64,000 bases of DNA from Ryuthela nishihirai (Eukaryota; Arthropoda; Arachnida; Araneae; Heptathelidae): assembly GCA_038380435.1 (NCBI GenBank), contig JAWZYU010000034.1, positions 44,020,901 to 44,084,900 of the forward strand. Reading direction: 5' to 3'. The translations under genes and the position numbers were made by a program. The notes beneath the pieces were generated by a model. That model saw only the letters and a program-made list of their open reading frames with translations, had not been told where the DNA came from and did no database searches. Positions 43,829-53,445 of this stretch are shown here, one piece after another. The stretch's first letter is position 1; the number at the start of each line of letters is the position of its first letter.

Positions 43829-44612
43829 TCCAAAACTCTCCGCCCTGCCTACGGTCAGTAGGGAACACCGATGGACTTGGAAAAACTGTTGTCCGTCGGA
43901 TGGGACGTTAAACCGTGGCCCCGGGTGCGGGAGAGCCATACCCTGTGCATTTTAAAGAACACACTGGATGACCTTGACGGGAGGCTACCATCTGTCTCCC
44001 AACAGCTGTTCCAGTGGGTCCCCCCCCCAACCTTCTCTGAGCCTTCGGGGTCCGTGTGACCTGGCCATTCATCCCATGGTGTGAAAAAAAGTGCAGCTCA
44101 GAGGTAAAACAACCCAACGTTAAAGAACACGCTGGATGGCCTTGACGGGAGGCTACCATCTGTCTCCCAACAGCTGTTCCAGTGGGTCCCCTCCCCCAAC
44201 CTTCTCTGAGCCTTCGGGGTCCACGTGACCTGGCCATTTAGCCCATGGTGTGCAAAAAAGTGCCGCTCAGAGGTAAAACAACCCAACGTTAAAGAATACG
44301 CTGGATGGCCTTGACGGGAGACTACCATCTGTCTCCCAACAGCTGTTCCAGTGGGTCCCCTCCCCCAACCTTCTCTGAGCCTTCTGGGTCCATGTGACCT
44401 GGCCATTTAGCCCATGGTGTGCAAAAAAGTGCCGCTCAGAGGTAAAACAACCCAACGTTAAAGAATACGCTGGATGGCCTTGACGGGAGACTACCATCTG
44501 TCTCCCAACAGCTGTTCCAGTGGGTCCCCTCCCCCAACCTTCTCTGAGCCTTCTGGGTCCATGTGACCTGGCCATTTAGCCCATGGTGTGCAAAAAATTG
44601 CCGCTCAGAGGC
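43829..44612 (+). mobile_element. S1 SINE, headless, four tails
   Basis: Plus-strand copy starting in the body at CTCCAAAACTCTCCGCCC, with four 3' units at 169-bp spacing. The second and third share GAATACGCTGG and TTCTGGGTCC changes. It ends at CGCTCAGAGG, short of the usual terminus. Confidence 0.9.
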
Positions 44613-44869
44613 GGCAAACAACAACGTCCCTATTTTCATTATTTCTTATGGGAAATTCCAACTAACACGATTTTACCTTACACGGATTTTTCTAGAAGGC
44701 ATCTATCTTTCAATCTTTCGAGTCATCGACTGAAAATGTAAAAAAAAAATGCTGAAACAGTGAAATTTAGAGACTAAAGCCACTGATTTTCTTTAACATT
44801 TGACTCCTCGGACCGTGGAAGGCATCTTTAAAGTCTAAAAACCATCGATTACTTTAAGAACTGATAAAA
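44613..44869. other. Non-repetitive spacer
   Basis: AT-rich, leading to a short ATG-initiated frame. Confidence 0.35.
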
Positions 44870-45103
44870 ATGGCCAAAAGATCTGTGTCGGAAGCCAAAA
44901 GACCGTTAACAGTTCTTCGAAATGGAACAAATTACCAGTTTGCGAAAGAAGCGGTTGAGAGTCTAGGAAATTCGAAATCCTGGAAGCCACGAGGACTTCA
45001 CGCCCCTAGGTATTTTAAGGGAGTATCTTGGATCATACATCATCGGAATTCTGTTATGTTTACTGTGGGAAGCATTAGAGCTTCCCCCAGTCGCAGGGAT
45101 TGA
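44870..45103 (+). CDS. Candidate short coding frame, 77 codons, unidentified
   Basis: ATG in AAAATGGCC context; the peptide begins MAKRSVSEAKRPLTVLRNG and is basic and hydrophilic. A possible donor, AG|GTATTT at 45,008-45,013, would make the first 46 codons an exon. It lies between S1 copies in non-repetitive sequence. No family recognised. Confidence 0.2.
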   Translation: MAKRSVSEAKRPLTVLRNGTNYQFAKEAVESLGNSKSWKPRGLHAPRYFKGVSWIIHHRNSVMFTVGSIRASPSRRD

Positions 45104-45260
45104 GACAACGCCTATTTTCTGCGCACGTTTAATAAATCTTTAGATAAAAAGAAAAAAAAAATGCCCCAGTCTAGAAGACAGGTTATTCCGCGTAATAGAA
45201 AAGTACCATTTAAGTGTGTAATTTTCTTTTTAGAGTTAACACTTTTTAGTGATCGAAGTC
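45104..45260. other. Non-repetitive spacer
   Basis: Nothing recognised; ends with the S1 target CGTTCTGACAG. Confidence 0.3.
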
Positions 45261-45271
45261 CGTTCTGACAG

Positions 45272-45820
45272 GTGGCTCAGTCGGTAGCGCGCCAGGCTCG
45301 TAATCTGTAGTTCCCAGGTTCGAGTCCCAGCTGGGTCAGCGTTGAGATTTATCTCCGCAAAATTCCCCGCCCTGCCCACGGTCAGTAGGGGACACCGATG
45401 GGCTTGGAAAGGCCGCCGTCCGTCTGATGGGACGTTAAGCCGTGGCCCCGTGTGCGGGAGAGCCATACCCTGTGCACGTTAAAGAACACGCTGGATGGCC
45501 TTGACGGGGGGCTACCATCTGTCTCCCAACAGCTGTTCCGGTGGGTCCCCTCCCCCAACCTTCTCTGAGCCTTCGGGGTCCATGTGACCTGGCCATTTAG
45601 CCCATGGTGTGCAAAAAAGTGCCGCTCAGAGGCAAAACAACCCAACGTTAAAGAACACGCTGGATGGCCTTGACGGGAGGCTACCATCTGTCTCCCAACA
45701 GCTGTTCCAGTGGGTCCCCTCCCCCAACCTTCTCTGAGCCTTCGGGGTCCATGTGACCTGGCCATTTAGCCCATGGTGTGCAAAAAAGTGCCGCTCAGAG
45801 GTAAAACAACCCAACCCAAC
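45272..45820 (+). mobile_element. S1 SINE with two tails and target repeat
   Basis: Plus strand, beginning GTGGCTCAGTCGGTAGC without the G-rich leader. CGTTCTGACAG at 45,261-45,271 and 45,821-45,831 is an 11-base target-site duplication. Confidence 0.94.
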
Positions 45821-45968
45821 CGTTCTGACAGATTTTAATTCTAAGGTTAAGATTGAATCCGGAGTTTTTTTTCCTAAGGTTCAAGGTTAACTGTTGATTA
45901 CACTTAGGCGCTTTACAGACAATGCCTGCACGTTCAATAACTGTATCGTCCTGATTTTAATTGGGGTG

Positions 45969-46597
45969 GATTGTATTATCTCTGAGCGGCACTCTTGGGT
46001 GCAATTTGAACGGACAGGTCACAAGGACTCCACAGGATCAGAGATGGGTTCGGTTGTTTTACCTGTGAGTGGCACTTTTTTGCACATAATGGGCTAAATG
46101 ACCAGGTCACATGGACCCCAAAGGCTCACAGAGGGTTGGAGTAGGAGACCCACTGGAACAGCTGTTGGGAGACAGATGGTAGCCTTCCGTCAAGGCCATC
46201 CAACGTATTCTTTAACGCTGGGTTGTTTTTACCTCTGAGCGGCACTTTTTTGCACACCATGGGTTAAATGGCCAGGTCACATGGACCCCGAAGGCTCAGA
46301 GAATGTTGGGGGAGGGGACCCACTGGAACAACTGTTGGAAGACAGATGGTAGCCTCCCGTCAAGGCCCATCCAGCGTGTTCTTTAACGTTGGGTTGTTTT
46401 ACCTCTGAGCGGCACTCTTTTGCATACAATGGGCTAAATACCGAGGTCACAAGGATCCCGAGGGCTCAAAGAAGGTTAGGGGGAGAGAACCCACTGGAAC
46501 AGCTGTTGGGAGACAGATATTAACCTCCCGTCAAGGCCATCCAGCGTGTTCTTTAACTCGCATAGGGTATGGCTCTCTTCTGCACATGGAATTACAC
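45969..46597 (-). mobile_element. S1 SINE tails, diverged, headless
   Basis: A short old fragment (45,969-46,046) followed by three diverged tail units (46,050; 46,219; 46,389). The body fades at CTTCTGCACATGGAATTAC. Confidence 0.85.
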
Positions 46598-47280
46598 TTT
46601 TTTTAATCTTTTTTTATTTATTCCCCTCTCCCTCCCGCCCGTAAGTTGGTCCCGATTTTCACGGTAATATTCCGGAATCTACTTTAGAAATATGGGTACT
46701 CTATTTATAATGACTCCTCCGTACATCAATATAAAAAAAAAATAACATTTTAAAATTAACTTTGCTTTTAAAACTTACCCATTTTTATACAATGATTACG
46801 ATATTACTTACAATTATAAACGAATTATCTGTCACGTTGTTTACTTCTTTCGTCGTCAATGTCCCCATTTTCGTTCACTCATTGTCGAATTCCTAATCCG
46901 ACATTTTTCAGTTTTACAGAAAATGGCACCGAAATTCTGTCTCGCCACGGAACCTGCTGGAGTTTCGCTAATCCACAGAATGCAGACCATCCGTTCGGAA
47001 CTCTGAACTCCCTTGTCCGTCAATATTTACATAATTGCCGAACAGTGGGATTTTGTTGCATTTTCGCTTTGCGTCAGAATCAATGCTAATTGGATAGTCT
47101 GGGAGAGCATATGACAGTCATTGTGTAATGGCAACCACCAGGTTGGGTTTTGGGTTTCAACGTAAAATGTCAACTACGTGAATAAATATCGTTCTCTAGT
47201 CTTTTATTTCAGTTTCATTAGCCGATCATTAGATGTAGGAAATATTCGTGAAAAGCCATGGTAAAAAAAAAGGTAGAAAG
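46598..47280. other. Non-repetitive region with a possible terminal exon
   Basis: Free of known repeats. A pyrimidine-rich tract ending TTTTTCAG at 46,904-46,911 precedes an open frame to 47,087 that contains TENGTEILSRHGTCWSF and QYLHNCRTVGFCC. No matching donor or family is recognised, so it stays a weak candidate. Confidence 0.25.
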
Positions 47281-47812
47281 GAGAAGGTGGCTCAGTCGGT
47301 AGCGCGCTAGGCTCGTAATCTGCAGTTCCCAGGTTCGAGTCCCTCATGGGTCAGCGTTGAGATTTATCTCCGCAAAACTCTCTGCCCTGCCCTGGGTCAG
47401 TATGGGACACCGATGGGCTTGGAAAGGTCGCCGTCCGTCGGATGGGAGGTTAAGCAGTGGCTCCGTGTGCGGGAGAGCCATTACCTTCTGCACGTTAAAG
47501 AACACGCTGGATGGCCTTGACGGGAGGCTACCATCTGTCTCCCAACAGTTGTTCCAGTGTGTCCCCTCTCCCCAACCATCTCCGAGCCCTCGGGGTCCTT
47601 GTGACCTGGCCATTAAGCCCATGGTGTGCAAAAAAGTGCCGCTCAGATGTAAAACAACCCAACGTTAAAGAACACACTGGATGGCCTTGACGGGAGGCTA
47701 CCATCTGTCTCCCAACATTTGTTCAAATAGGTCCTCTCCCTCAACCTTCTCTGAACCTTTGGGGTCCTTGTGACCTGGCCATTTAGTCCATGGTGTGCAA
47801 AAAAGTGCCGCG
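47281..47812 (+). mobile_element. S1 SINE, plus half of a tail-to-tail pair
   Basis: Head, body and two tail units, meeting a minus-strand S1 at AAAGTGCCGCGGCACTTT, a perfect palindromic joint. Confidence 0.92.
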
Positions 47813-48163
47813 GCACTTTTTTGCACATAATGGGCTAAATGGCTAGGTCACTTGGACCCCGAAGGCTCAGAGAAGGTTGGGGAAGGGGACCCACTGGAGC
47901 AGCTGTTGGGAGACAGATGGTAGCCTCCCGTCAAGGCCATCTAGCGTGTTCTTTAACGTGCACATGGTATGTCTCTCCCGCACACGGCGCCACTGCTTAA
48001 CGTCCATTCCAACGGACAGCGGCCTTTCCAAACCCATCGGTGTCCCCTACTGACCGTGGGCGGGGAGTTTGGCGGAGATAGGTCTCAACGCTGACCCAGC
48101 TGGGACTCGAACCTGGGAACTGCACATTACGAGCCTTGCGCGCTACCGACTGAGTCACCTTCG
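47813..48163 (-). mobile_element. S1 SINE, minus half of a tail-to-tail pair
   Basis: Tail starting inside GGCACTTTTTTGCAC, then body and head ending at AGTCACCTTCG. Together with the plus copy it forms an inverted repeat of about 880 bases. Confidence 0.9.
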
Positions 48164-48580
48164 TCTCTTGATCTCTATTAAAGTTGTGGAGCAGTTCCTT
48201 TGATGTCAAACATTTCTATTTTGGTTATTTTGCCTTCGTTGCAACGATTTTTGACACGGTTAATGATAAAACAGGGACCAGATGCTTCAGACCCCGCGGA
48301 ATCTTGTTTCAAATCGCAACTTTTATTTCGTGGGATTCAGAAATGTTATCCTGACACTCCAGCTATGCGAAGATACCAGGAATACGGTCAAAAAATGTCA
48401 TTCTGTTTACTTGGTTGATTAGTTACTCGGAATTTATTTCCGTCGGTTTGTAATAATGATCATTCTGTCTCAGTTCAATCGATGACGAAATACAGGATTT
48501 TTTTTTTGAAAAGTTTTTTAAGCAAAAAATGAGGAATTCGGGAAAGTGGCTAATTAAATTGAAAGAGTTGCATCGATTTC
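48164..48580. other. Non-repetitive spacer
   Basis: About 415 bases. A 72-codon plus frame (48,200-48,418) is unrecognised and lacks supporting signals. Confidence 0.3.
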
Positions 48581-48770
48581 GGTTGTTTTACCTCTGAGCG
48601 GCACTTTTTTTGCACACCGTGGACTAAATGGCCAGGTCACAAAGACCCCGAAGGCTCAGAGAAGGTTGGGGGAGGGGACCCACTGGAACAGCTGTTGGGA
48701 GACAGATGGTAGCCCCCCGTCAAGGCCATTCAGCCTGTTCTTTAACGTTGGGTTGTTTTACCTCTGAGCG
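48581..48770 (-). mobile_element. S1 SINE tail fragment
   Basis: A tail unit and the start of another, ending at CTCTGAGCG against a plus-strand head. Confidence 0.85.
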
Positions 48771-49160
48771 GGGGGCGGGGGTGGCTCAGCTGGTAGCGCG
48801 CCAGGCTCGTAATCTGTAGTTCCCAGGTTCGAGTCTCAGCTGGGTCAGCGTTCAGATTTATCTCCGCAAAAATTCCCCCGCCTGCCCACGGTCAGTAGGG
48901 GACACCTATGGGCTTGGAAAGGCCGCCGTCCGTCGGATGGGACGTTAAGCCGTGGCCCCGTGTGCGGGAGAGCCATACCTTGTGCACGTTAAAGAACACT
49001 CTGGATGGCCTTGACGGGAGGCTACCATCTGTCTCCCAACAGCTGTTCCAGTGGGTCCCCTGCCCCAACCTTCTCTGAGCCTTTCGGGTCCACGTGACCT
49101 GGCCATTTAACCCATGGTGTGCAAAAAAGTGCTGCTCAGAGGTAAAACAACCTAACCCAA
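48771..49160 (+). mobile_element. S1 SINE, full length
   Basis: Head with the G-rich leader (GGGGGCGGGGGTGGCTCAGC), body and tail ending CCTAACCCAA, directly abutting a minus-strand tail. Confidence 0.92.
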
Positions 49161-49697
49161 CCTCTGAGCGGCACTTTTTTGCACACCATGGGCTAAATGG
49201 CCAGGTCACAAGGACCCCGAAGGTTCAGAGAAGGTTGGGGGAGGGGACCCACTGGAACAGCTGTTGGGAGACAGATGGTAGCCCCCCATCAAGGCCATTC
49301 AGCGTGTTCTTTAACGTTGGGTTGTTTTACCTCTGAGCGGCACTTTTTTGCACACCATGGGCTAAATGGGCAGGTCACATGGACCCCGAAGGCTCAGAGA
49401 AGGTTGGGGGAGGGGACCCACTGGAACAGCTGTTGGGAGACAGATGGTGTGCTCCCGTCAAGGCCATCCAGCGTGTTCTTTAACATGCATAGGGTATGAC
49501 TCTCCCGCACACGGGGCCACGGCTTAACGTCCCATCCGACGGACGGCGGTCTTTCCAAGCCCATCGGTGTCTCATACTGACCGTGGGCATGGCGGGGAAT
49601 TTTGAGGAGATAAATCTCAATGCTGACCCAGCTGGGACTGGAACCTGGGAACTACAGATTACGAGCCTGGCACGCTACCGATTGAGCCACACCGCCC
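49161..49697 (-). mobile_element. S1 SINE with two tails, part of the inverted composite block
   Basis: Minus-strand tails, body and head ending ACCGCCC. It shares changes (AGATGGTGTGCTCC, CATGCATAGGG, GTGTCTCATACTG) with the plus-strand S1 at 25,738-26,115. Confidence 0.92.
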
Positions 49698-49915
49698 GAA
49701 TAGGGTTATGAACAGTGTGCCTAAAGGCCTCAGAAGGTGGGGGAGACCTAGGATGCGGTGGGCAGACAATATCAAACAGGACCTTGTTAGAATTGGTGTG
49801 CAGTGGCCAGATGCATCAGATGTATCTCAGGATAGACTTGCTTGGAGAACTAAATTGCACGGTCTGGTTGGACTTCCGTAGCCCATGGCTGCTTGAGGAT
49901 GATGATGATGAAGTT
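49698..49915 (+). mobile_element. LINE 3' end, 5'-truncated
   Basis: Begins GAATAGGGTTATGAACAG, continues through the basic RRRRPRMRW-like coding remnant with a small deletion after GCCTCAGAAG, and ends GCTGCTTGAGGATGATGATG. Corresponds in inverted order to 25,511-25,737. Confidence 0.92.
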
Positions 49916-49928
49916 TTATTTTGAGTAC

Positions 49929-50130
49929 CCATGGCCGAGTGGTTAGCGCGCTTGGCTACTGATCTAAGGGACCTGGGTTCGAGCACCGTATAAGGCATGG
50001 TTGTATGTGTTGTTTTTCTGCTGAGGTCCTGCCATTCTCTCAGACCTTCTACTATGGCATATAAACTGACAGGCTCCTGTCAGACCTCTGTGGCAAGCAG
50101 CTGCTTGAGGGGGTATTTATTTATTTCATT
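49929..50130 (+). mobile_element. S2 SINE, full length
   Basis: Starts CCCATGGCCGAGTGGTTAGC about 13 bases after the LINE microsatellite and ends GAGGGGGTATTTATTTATTT. Inverted counterpart of 25,298-25,500. Confidence 0.93.
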
Positions 50131-50370
50131 ATACCGACTAACAGCTGAGTCAGAAATAGGAATCATACTTATTAAAATAACTGCTAAAACGCATACTTTT
50201 TCAAATTGGCATCTAAATTGCACATATTGAGATTACAAAAAATTGTAACTTTTACAACATTAACAGAAATAATTTAGCATTCACATTTTGCATTTCCAAA
50301 AAATGATTTCTCGGCTAACAGTAAATTATATCAGTCATGAGTTCAAGAAATTTTAAAAAGTACAAAAATA
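50131..50370 (+). repeat. AT-rich part of the inverted duplicated block
   Basis: Reverse complement of 25,060-25,290 with small differences. Beyond about 50,370 the two loci diverge. Confidence 0.85.
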
Positions 50371-50513
50371 TACAAAATTATACAAAATGGAGGACATTTC
50401 ATGTTTTTCAAAATTCTGATGTATATAGTAATAAATGTGTAAATAGTAATGCAGATATTCTTGATACCATAGTTAGTAATTGCGCATGTCTCATCCACGC
50501 TGATGAACAAGTA
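50371..50513. other. AT-rich spacer
   Basis: Nothing recognised. Confidence 0.3.
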
Positions 50514-50685
50514 ACTGCTTGCCACAGAGGTCTGACAGGAGCCTGTCAGTTTATATGCCACAGCAGAAGGTCTGAGAGGATGGCAGAACCTCAGCAGAAA
50601 AACGACACATACATCTATGCCTCATCTGGGGCTCGAACCCAGGACCCTTAGATCAGTAGCCAAGCGCGCTAACCACTCGGCCATA
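50514..50685 (-). mobile_element. S2 SINE, 3' end shortened
   Basis: Minus-strand copy starting at ACTGCTTGCCACAGAGG, lacking the CAAGCAG half of the palindrome, with body and a full head ending ACTCGGCCATAG. Confidence 0.9.
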
Positions 50686-50915
50686 GTGTTCGGATACTTT
50701 TTTTTTGACACGAAGGTTGCCAGATCGATAATTTCTAAACCTGGATCGTGTGGGCCCAGTCACAGAAATATTGAGCGTGTGCAGTTACCGTTCACAGCAA
50801 ACTGGAGCGTGTGCAGTAACTGCACACGCTCCAGTTTGCTGTGAACGGTAACTGGAGCGTGTACAGTTGCTGTACACGCTCCAGATGTTTTTTCTGAATT
50901 CTGTAATCAACCATA
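50686..50915 (+). repeat. Rearranged MITE remnant with two perfect hairpins
   Basis: Fragments of the mariner-like MITE (GTGTTCGGATACTTTTT, GACACGAAGGTTGCCAGAT) flank the GC-rich hairpin block. 50,783-50,853 is a perfect 71-base palindrome around one central base, and 50,854-50,882 is a second hairpin with an 11-bp stem (GGAGCGTGTAC) and a 7-base loop. Confidence 0.85.
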
Positions 50916-50931
50916 TAAATAAAAATAAATT

Positions 50932-51122
50932 CCCCCTCAAGCAGCTGCTTGCCACAGAGGTCTGACAGGAGCCTGTCAGTTTATATGTCATAGTAGAAGA
51001 TCTGAGAGGATGGCAGGATCTCAGCAGAAAAACGACACACAAACACATCCATGCCTTACCTGGGACTCGAACCCAGGTCCCTTAGATCAGTAGCCAAGCG
51101 TGCTAACCACTCGGCCACCGGA
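50932..51122 (-). mobile_element. S2 SINE, full length
   Basis: Minus-strand copy from CCCCCTCAAGCAGCTGCTTG to GCTAACCACTCGGCCACCGG. Confidence 0.92.
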
Positions 51123-51177
51123 CGACACGACCCAAGACGGCCAGTTTAAATTTCGGTGTCGTCTGATAAGATTTTTC

Positions 51178-51357
51178 TTACGGTCCCTTGGCTAGTGATC
51201 TAAGTGACCTGAGTTCGAGCCCCGAATAAGGCATGGACATTTGTGTCGTTTTTCTGCTGAGGTCCTGCCATCCTCACAGACCTTCTACTATGTCATATAA
51301 ACTGACAGGCTCCTGTCAGACCTCTGTGGCAAGCAGCTGCTTGAGGGGGTATTTATT
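51178..51357 (+). mobile_element. S2 SINE, A box lost
   Basis: Begins at CGGTCCCTTGGCTAGTGATC, so the A-box half of the head is missing, then follows the consensus to GAGGGGGTATTTATT. Confidence 0.9.
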
Positions 51358-51479
51358 TTTTATTAACAACTGCTCACTGGAACAAAAGGAATGAAAGTTT
51401 AAATAGAACCAAGATATTTCAGCTATCCCCAATATTTTTTTAACCAACTAGCGGTGTCTACTTAAATTCCGCCTCTAAC

Positions 51480-51936
51480 ACCTTCCCTATAGCCCCTGTG
51501 TTGAAAGCGAACCAAGTCCTCCATTGTTGTCTAGTCTCCCACAAACACTCTCGTTGGGCTCCACTGTGCAGAGTCGTCTGCAATTAACTCATCCTCCGCC
51601 ATCTGCATGGGGGGGGGGTCTCTCGGAAGGTCATACCCCCCATGGCATGCGCCGTGAGGCCAAGAGTCGTGATCACCTCAGTGACTCATTCTTTCCGGTG
51701 GGAAAGTTTATCAACAGCGCGCACACATTCCCGCGCAACTGCCGACTCTTACGTCACCGTCAGGGATGCCGTGCCGACGCGCTGACGTCCTCTGACGTCA
51801 TCCGGCTCTCTTGCAGCAGAGGAAAATCGGATGCGGGGAGGTACGGAAGAGGGGGGAAGTCCTTCGTTCTACGTCACCGGAAGTTGATTGCGCGATTCTC
51901 TCTAAAAGAAGAATGGGAGCTTTCAATCAACTAGTT
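51480..51936. promoter_or_regulatory. CRE/ATF-motif cluster, enhancer- or promoter-like island
   Basis: A GC-richer, repeat-free stretch with TGACTCA (51,682-51,688), ACGTCAC (51,751-51,757), TGACGTC (51,783-51,789), a full TGACGTCA (51,793-51,800), ACGTCAC again (51,871-51,877) and an overlapping ACCGGAAGT ETS-like site (51,876-51,884). Five AP-1/CRE-type sites within about 200 bp is dense. A 136-codon frame across it (51,524-51,934) has no recognisable content. Regulatory role inferred from motifs only; the target gene is not in view. Confidence 0.4.
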
Positions 51937-51950
51937 GGAACACGTTGCAG

Positions 51951-52531
51951 GGTTGGGTTGTTTTACCTCTGAGCGGCACTTTTTTGCACACCATGGGCTA
52001 AATGGCAAGGTCAAATGGACCCCGAAGGCTCAGAGAAGGTTGGGGGAGGGGTTGGGTTGTTTTACCTCTGAGCGGCACTTTTTTGCACACCATTGGCTAA
52101 ATGGCAAGGTCACGTAGACCCCGAAGGCTCAGAGAAGGTTAGGGGGGGGGGGTTGGTTTGGGTCTGAGCGGCACTTTTTTGCACACCATGGGCTAAATGG
52201 CCAGGTCGCATGGACCCCGAAGGCTCAGAGAAGGTTGGGGGAGGGGAAATACTGGAACAGCTGTTGGGAGACAGATGGTAGCCTCCCGTCAAGGCCATCC
52301 AGCGTGTTCTTTAACGTGCACAGGGTATGGCTCTCCCGCACATGGGGCCACGGCTTAATGTCCCATCTGACTGACGGCGGCCTTTCCAAGCCCATCGGTG
52401 TCCCCTACTGACCATGGGCAGGGCGGGTAATTTTTCGGAGATAAATCTCACCGCTGACCCAGCTGGGACTCGAACCTGGAAACTACAGATTACGAGCATG
52501 GCGCGCTACCGACTGAGCCACCTCCGCCCCA
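51951..52531 (-). mobile_element. S1 SINE with short tails and target repeat
   Basis: Two shortened tail units joined at GGGGGAGGGGTTGGGTTG and a G run, then a full tail, body and head. GGAACACGTTGCAG at 51,937-51,950 and 52,532-52,545 is a 14-base target-site duplication. Confidence 0.94.
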
Positions 52532-52561
52532 GGAACACGTTGCAGATCCCAGAGAGGATGC

Positions 52562-52770
52562 TGTTGGGTTGTTTATGAGAGGCTCTTTTCTGTACACTAT
52601 GGGATAAATGGCCAGGTTACAAGGACTCCAAGAGCTTAGGGGATCAGGGACTCACGGGTCAAAAAGGATCTAAGGGATTCGTGGATAACTGTTAGGAACA
52701 GATATTAAGTCTACCTATAAGGTCACCCAGAGCGTTCTTTAGCGTGCAGTGGATCGGTCTTCCGCACAGA
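52562..52770 (-). mobile_element. Old S1 SINE fragment
   Basis: Diverged minus-strand tail and part of the body (GTACACTATGGGATAAATGG). Confidence 0.7.
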
Positions 52771-52774
52771 GGGG

Positions 52775-52948
52775 GGGGGGTGTTCAGTCGGGACTGCGCC
52801 AGGCTGGTAATTCCCAGGTTCGATTATTACCTCTGCCATCGTTGAGATTTTCTCAGCTAAACAATCTCTCTGTCCTTATTAAGGATGAAGAGACCAATGG
52901 GCTCGGAAAGGCCGTCGTCCATCGGTTTAGACTTTAAGTCGTGTCACC
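52775..52948 (+). mobile_element. Old S1 SINE head and body
   Basis: Diverged plus-strand copy (GCGCCAGGCTGGTAATTCCC), followed by a younger S1. Confidence 0.7.
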
Positions 52949-52952
52949 GTGT

Positions 52953-53338
52953 GGGGGACGGGATGGCTCAGCCGGCAGAGTACCAGTCTCGTAATCTGCA
53001 GTTCCCAGGTTCGACTCCCAGCTTGGTCAGCGTTGAGATTTATCTCCGTAATACTCCCCGCCCTGCCCACGGTCAGTAGGGGACACCGATAGGGTTGGAA
53101 AGGCTGCCGTCCGTCGGATAGGACGTTAAGCTGTGTCCCCGTGTGTGGGAGAGTCATTCCCTGTGCACGTTAAAGAACACAGTGGATGGCCTTGACGGGA
53201 GGCTACCATCTGACTCCCAACAGCTGTTCCAGTGCATCCCCTCCCCCAACCTTCTCTGAGCCTTCGGGGTCCATGTGACCTGGTCATTTAGCCCATGGTG
53301 TGCAAAAAAGTGCCGCTCAGAGGTAAAACAACCAACCA
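52953..53338 (+). mobile_element. S1 SINE, full length
   Basis: GGGGACGGGATGGCTCAGCC to GGTAAAACAACCAACC. Confidence 0.92.
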
Positions 53339-53445
53339 AAATCAAAAATCAATGAACCCATATCGAGAATTGATACAAGACAAAGATGCCTACAAATAAT
53401 GAATTTCGTTTAAATGTGCTTATGTGACATTGATTTGATGAACAG
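53339..53445. other. Short AT-rich spacer before the 70-bp array
   Basis: Nothing recognised. Confidence 0.3.

Noticed and set aside
48200..48418. 72-codon frame as a gene
   Set aside because: It sits in a spacer with no splice signals of good quality, and the peptide is unrecognisable.
51524..51934. 136-codon frame across the CRE-rich island
   Set aside because: Its composition follows the GC-rich DNA, there is no recognisable domain, and the motif cluster explains the region better.
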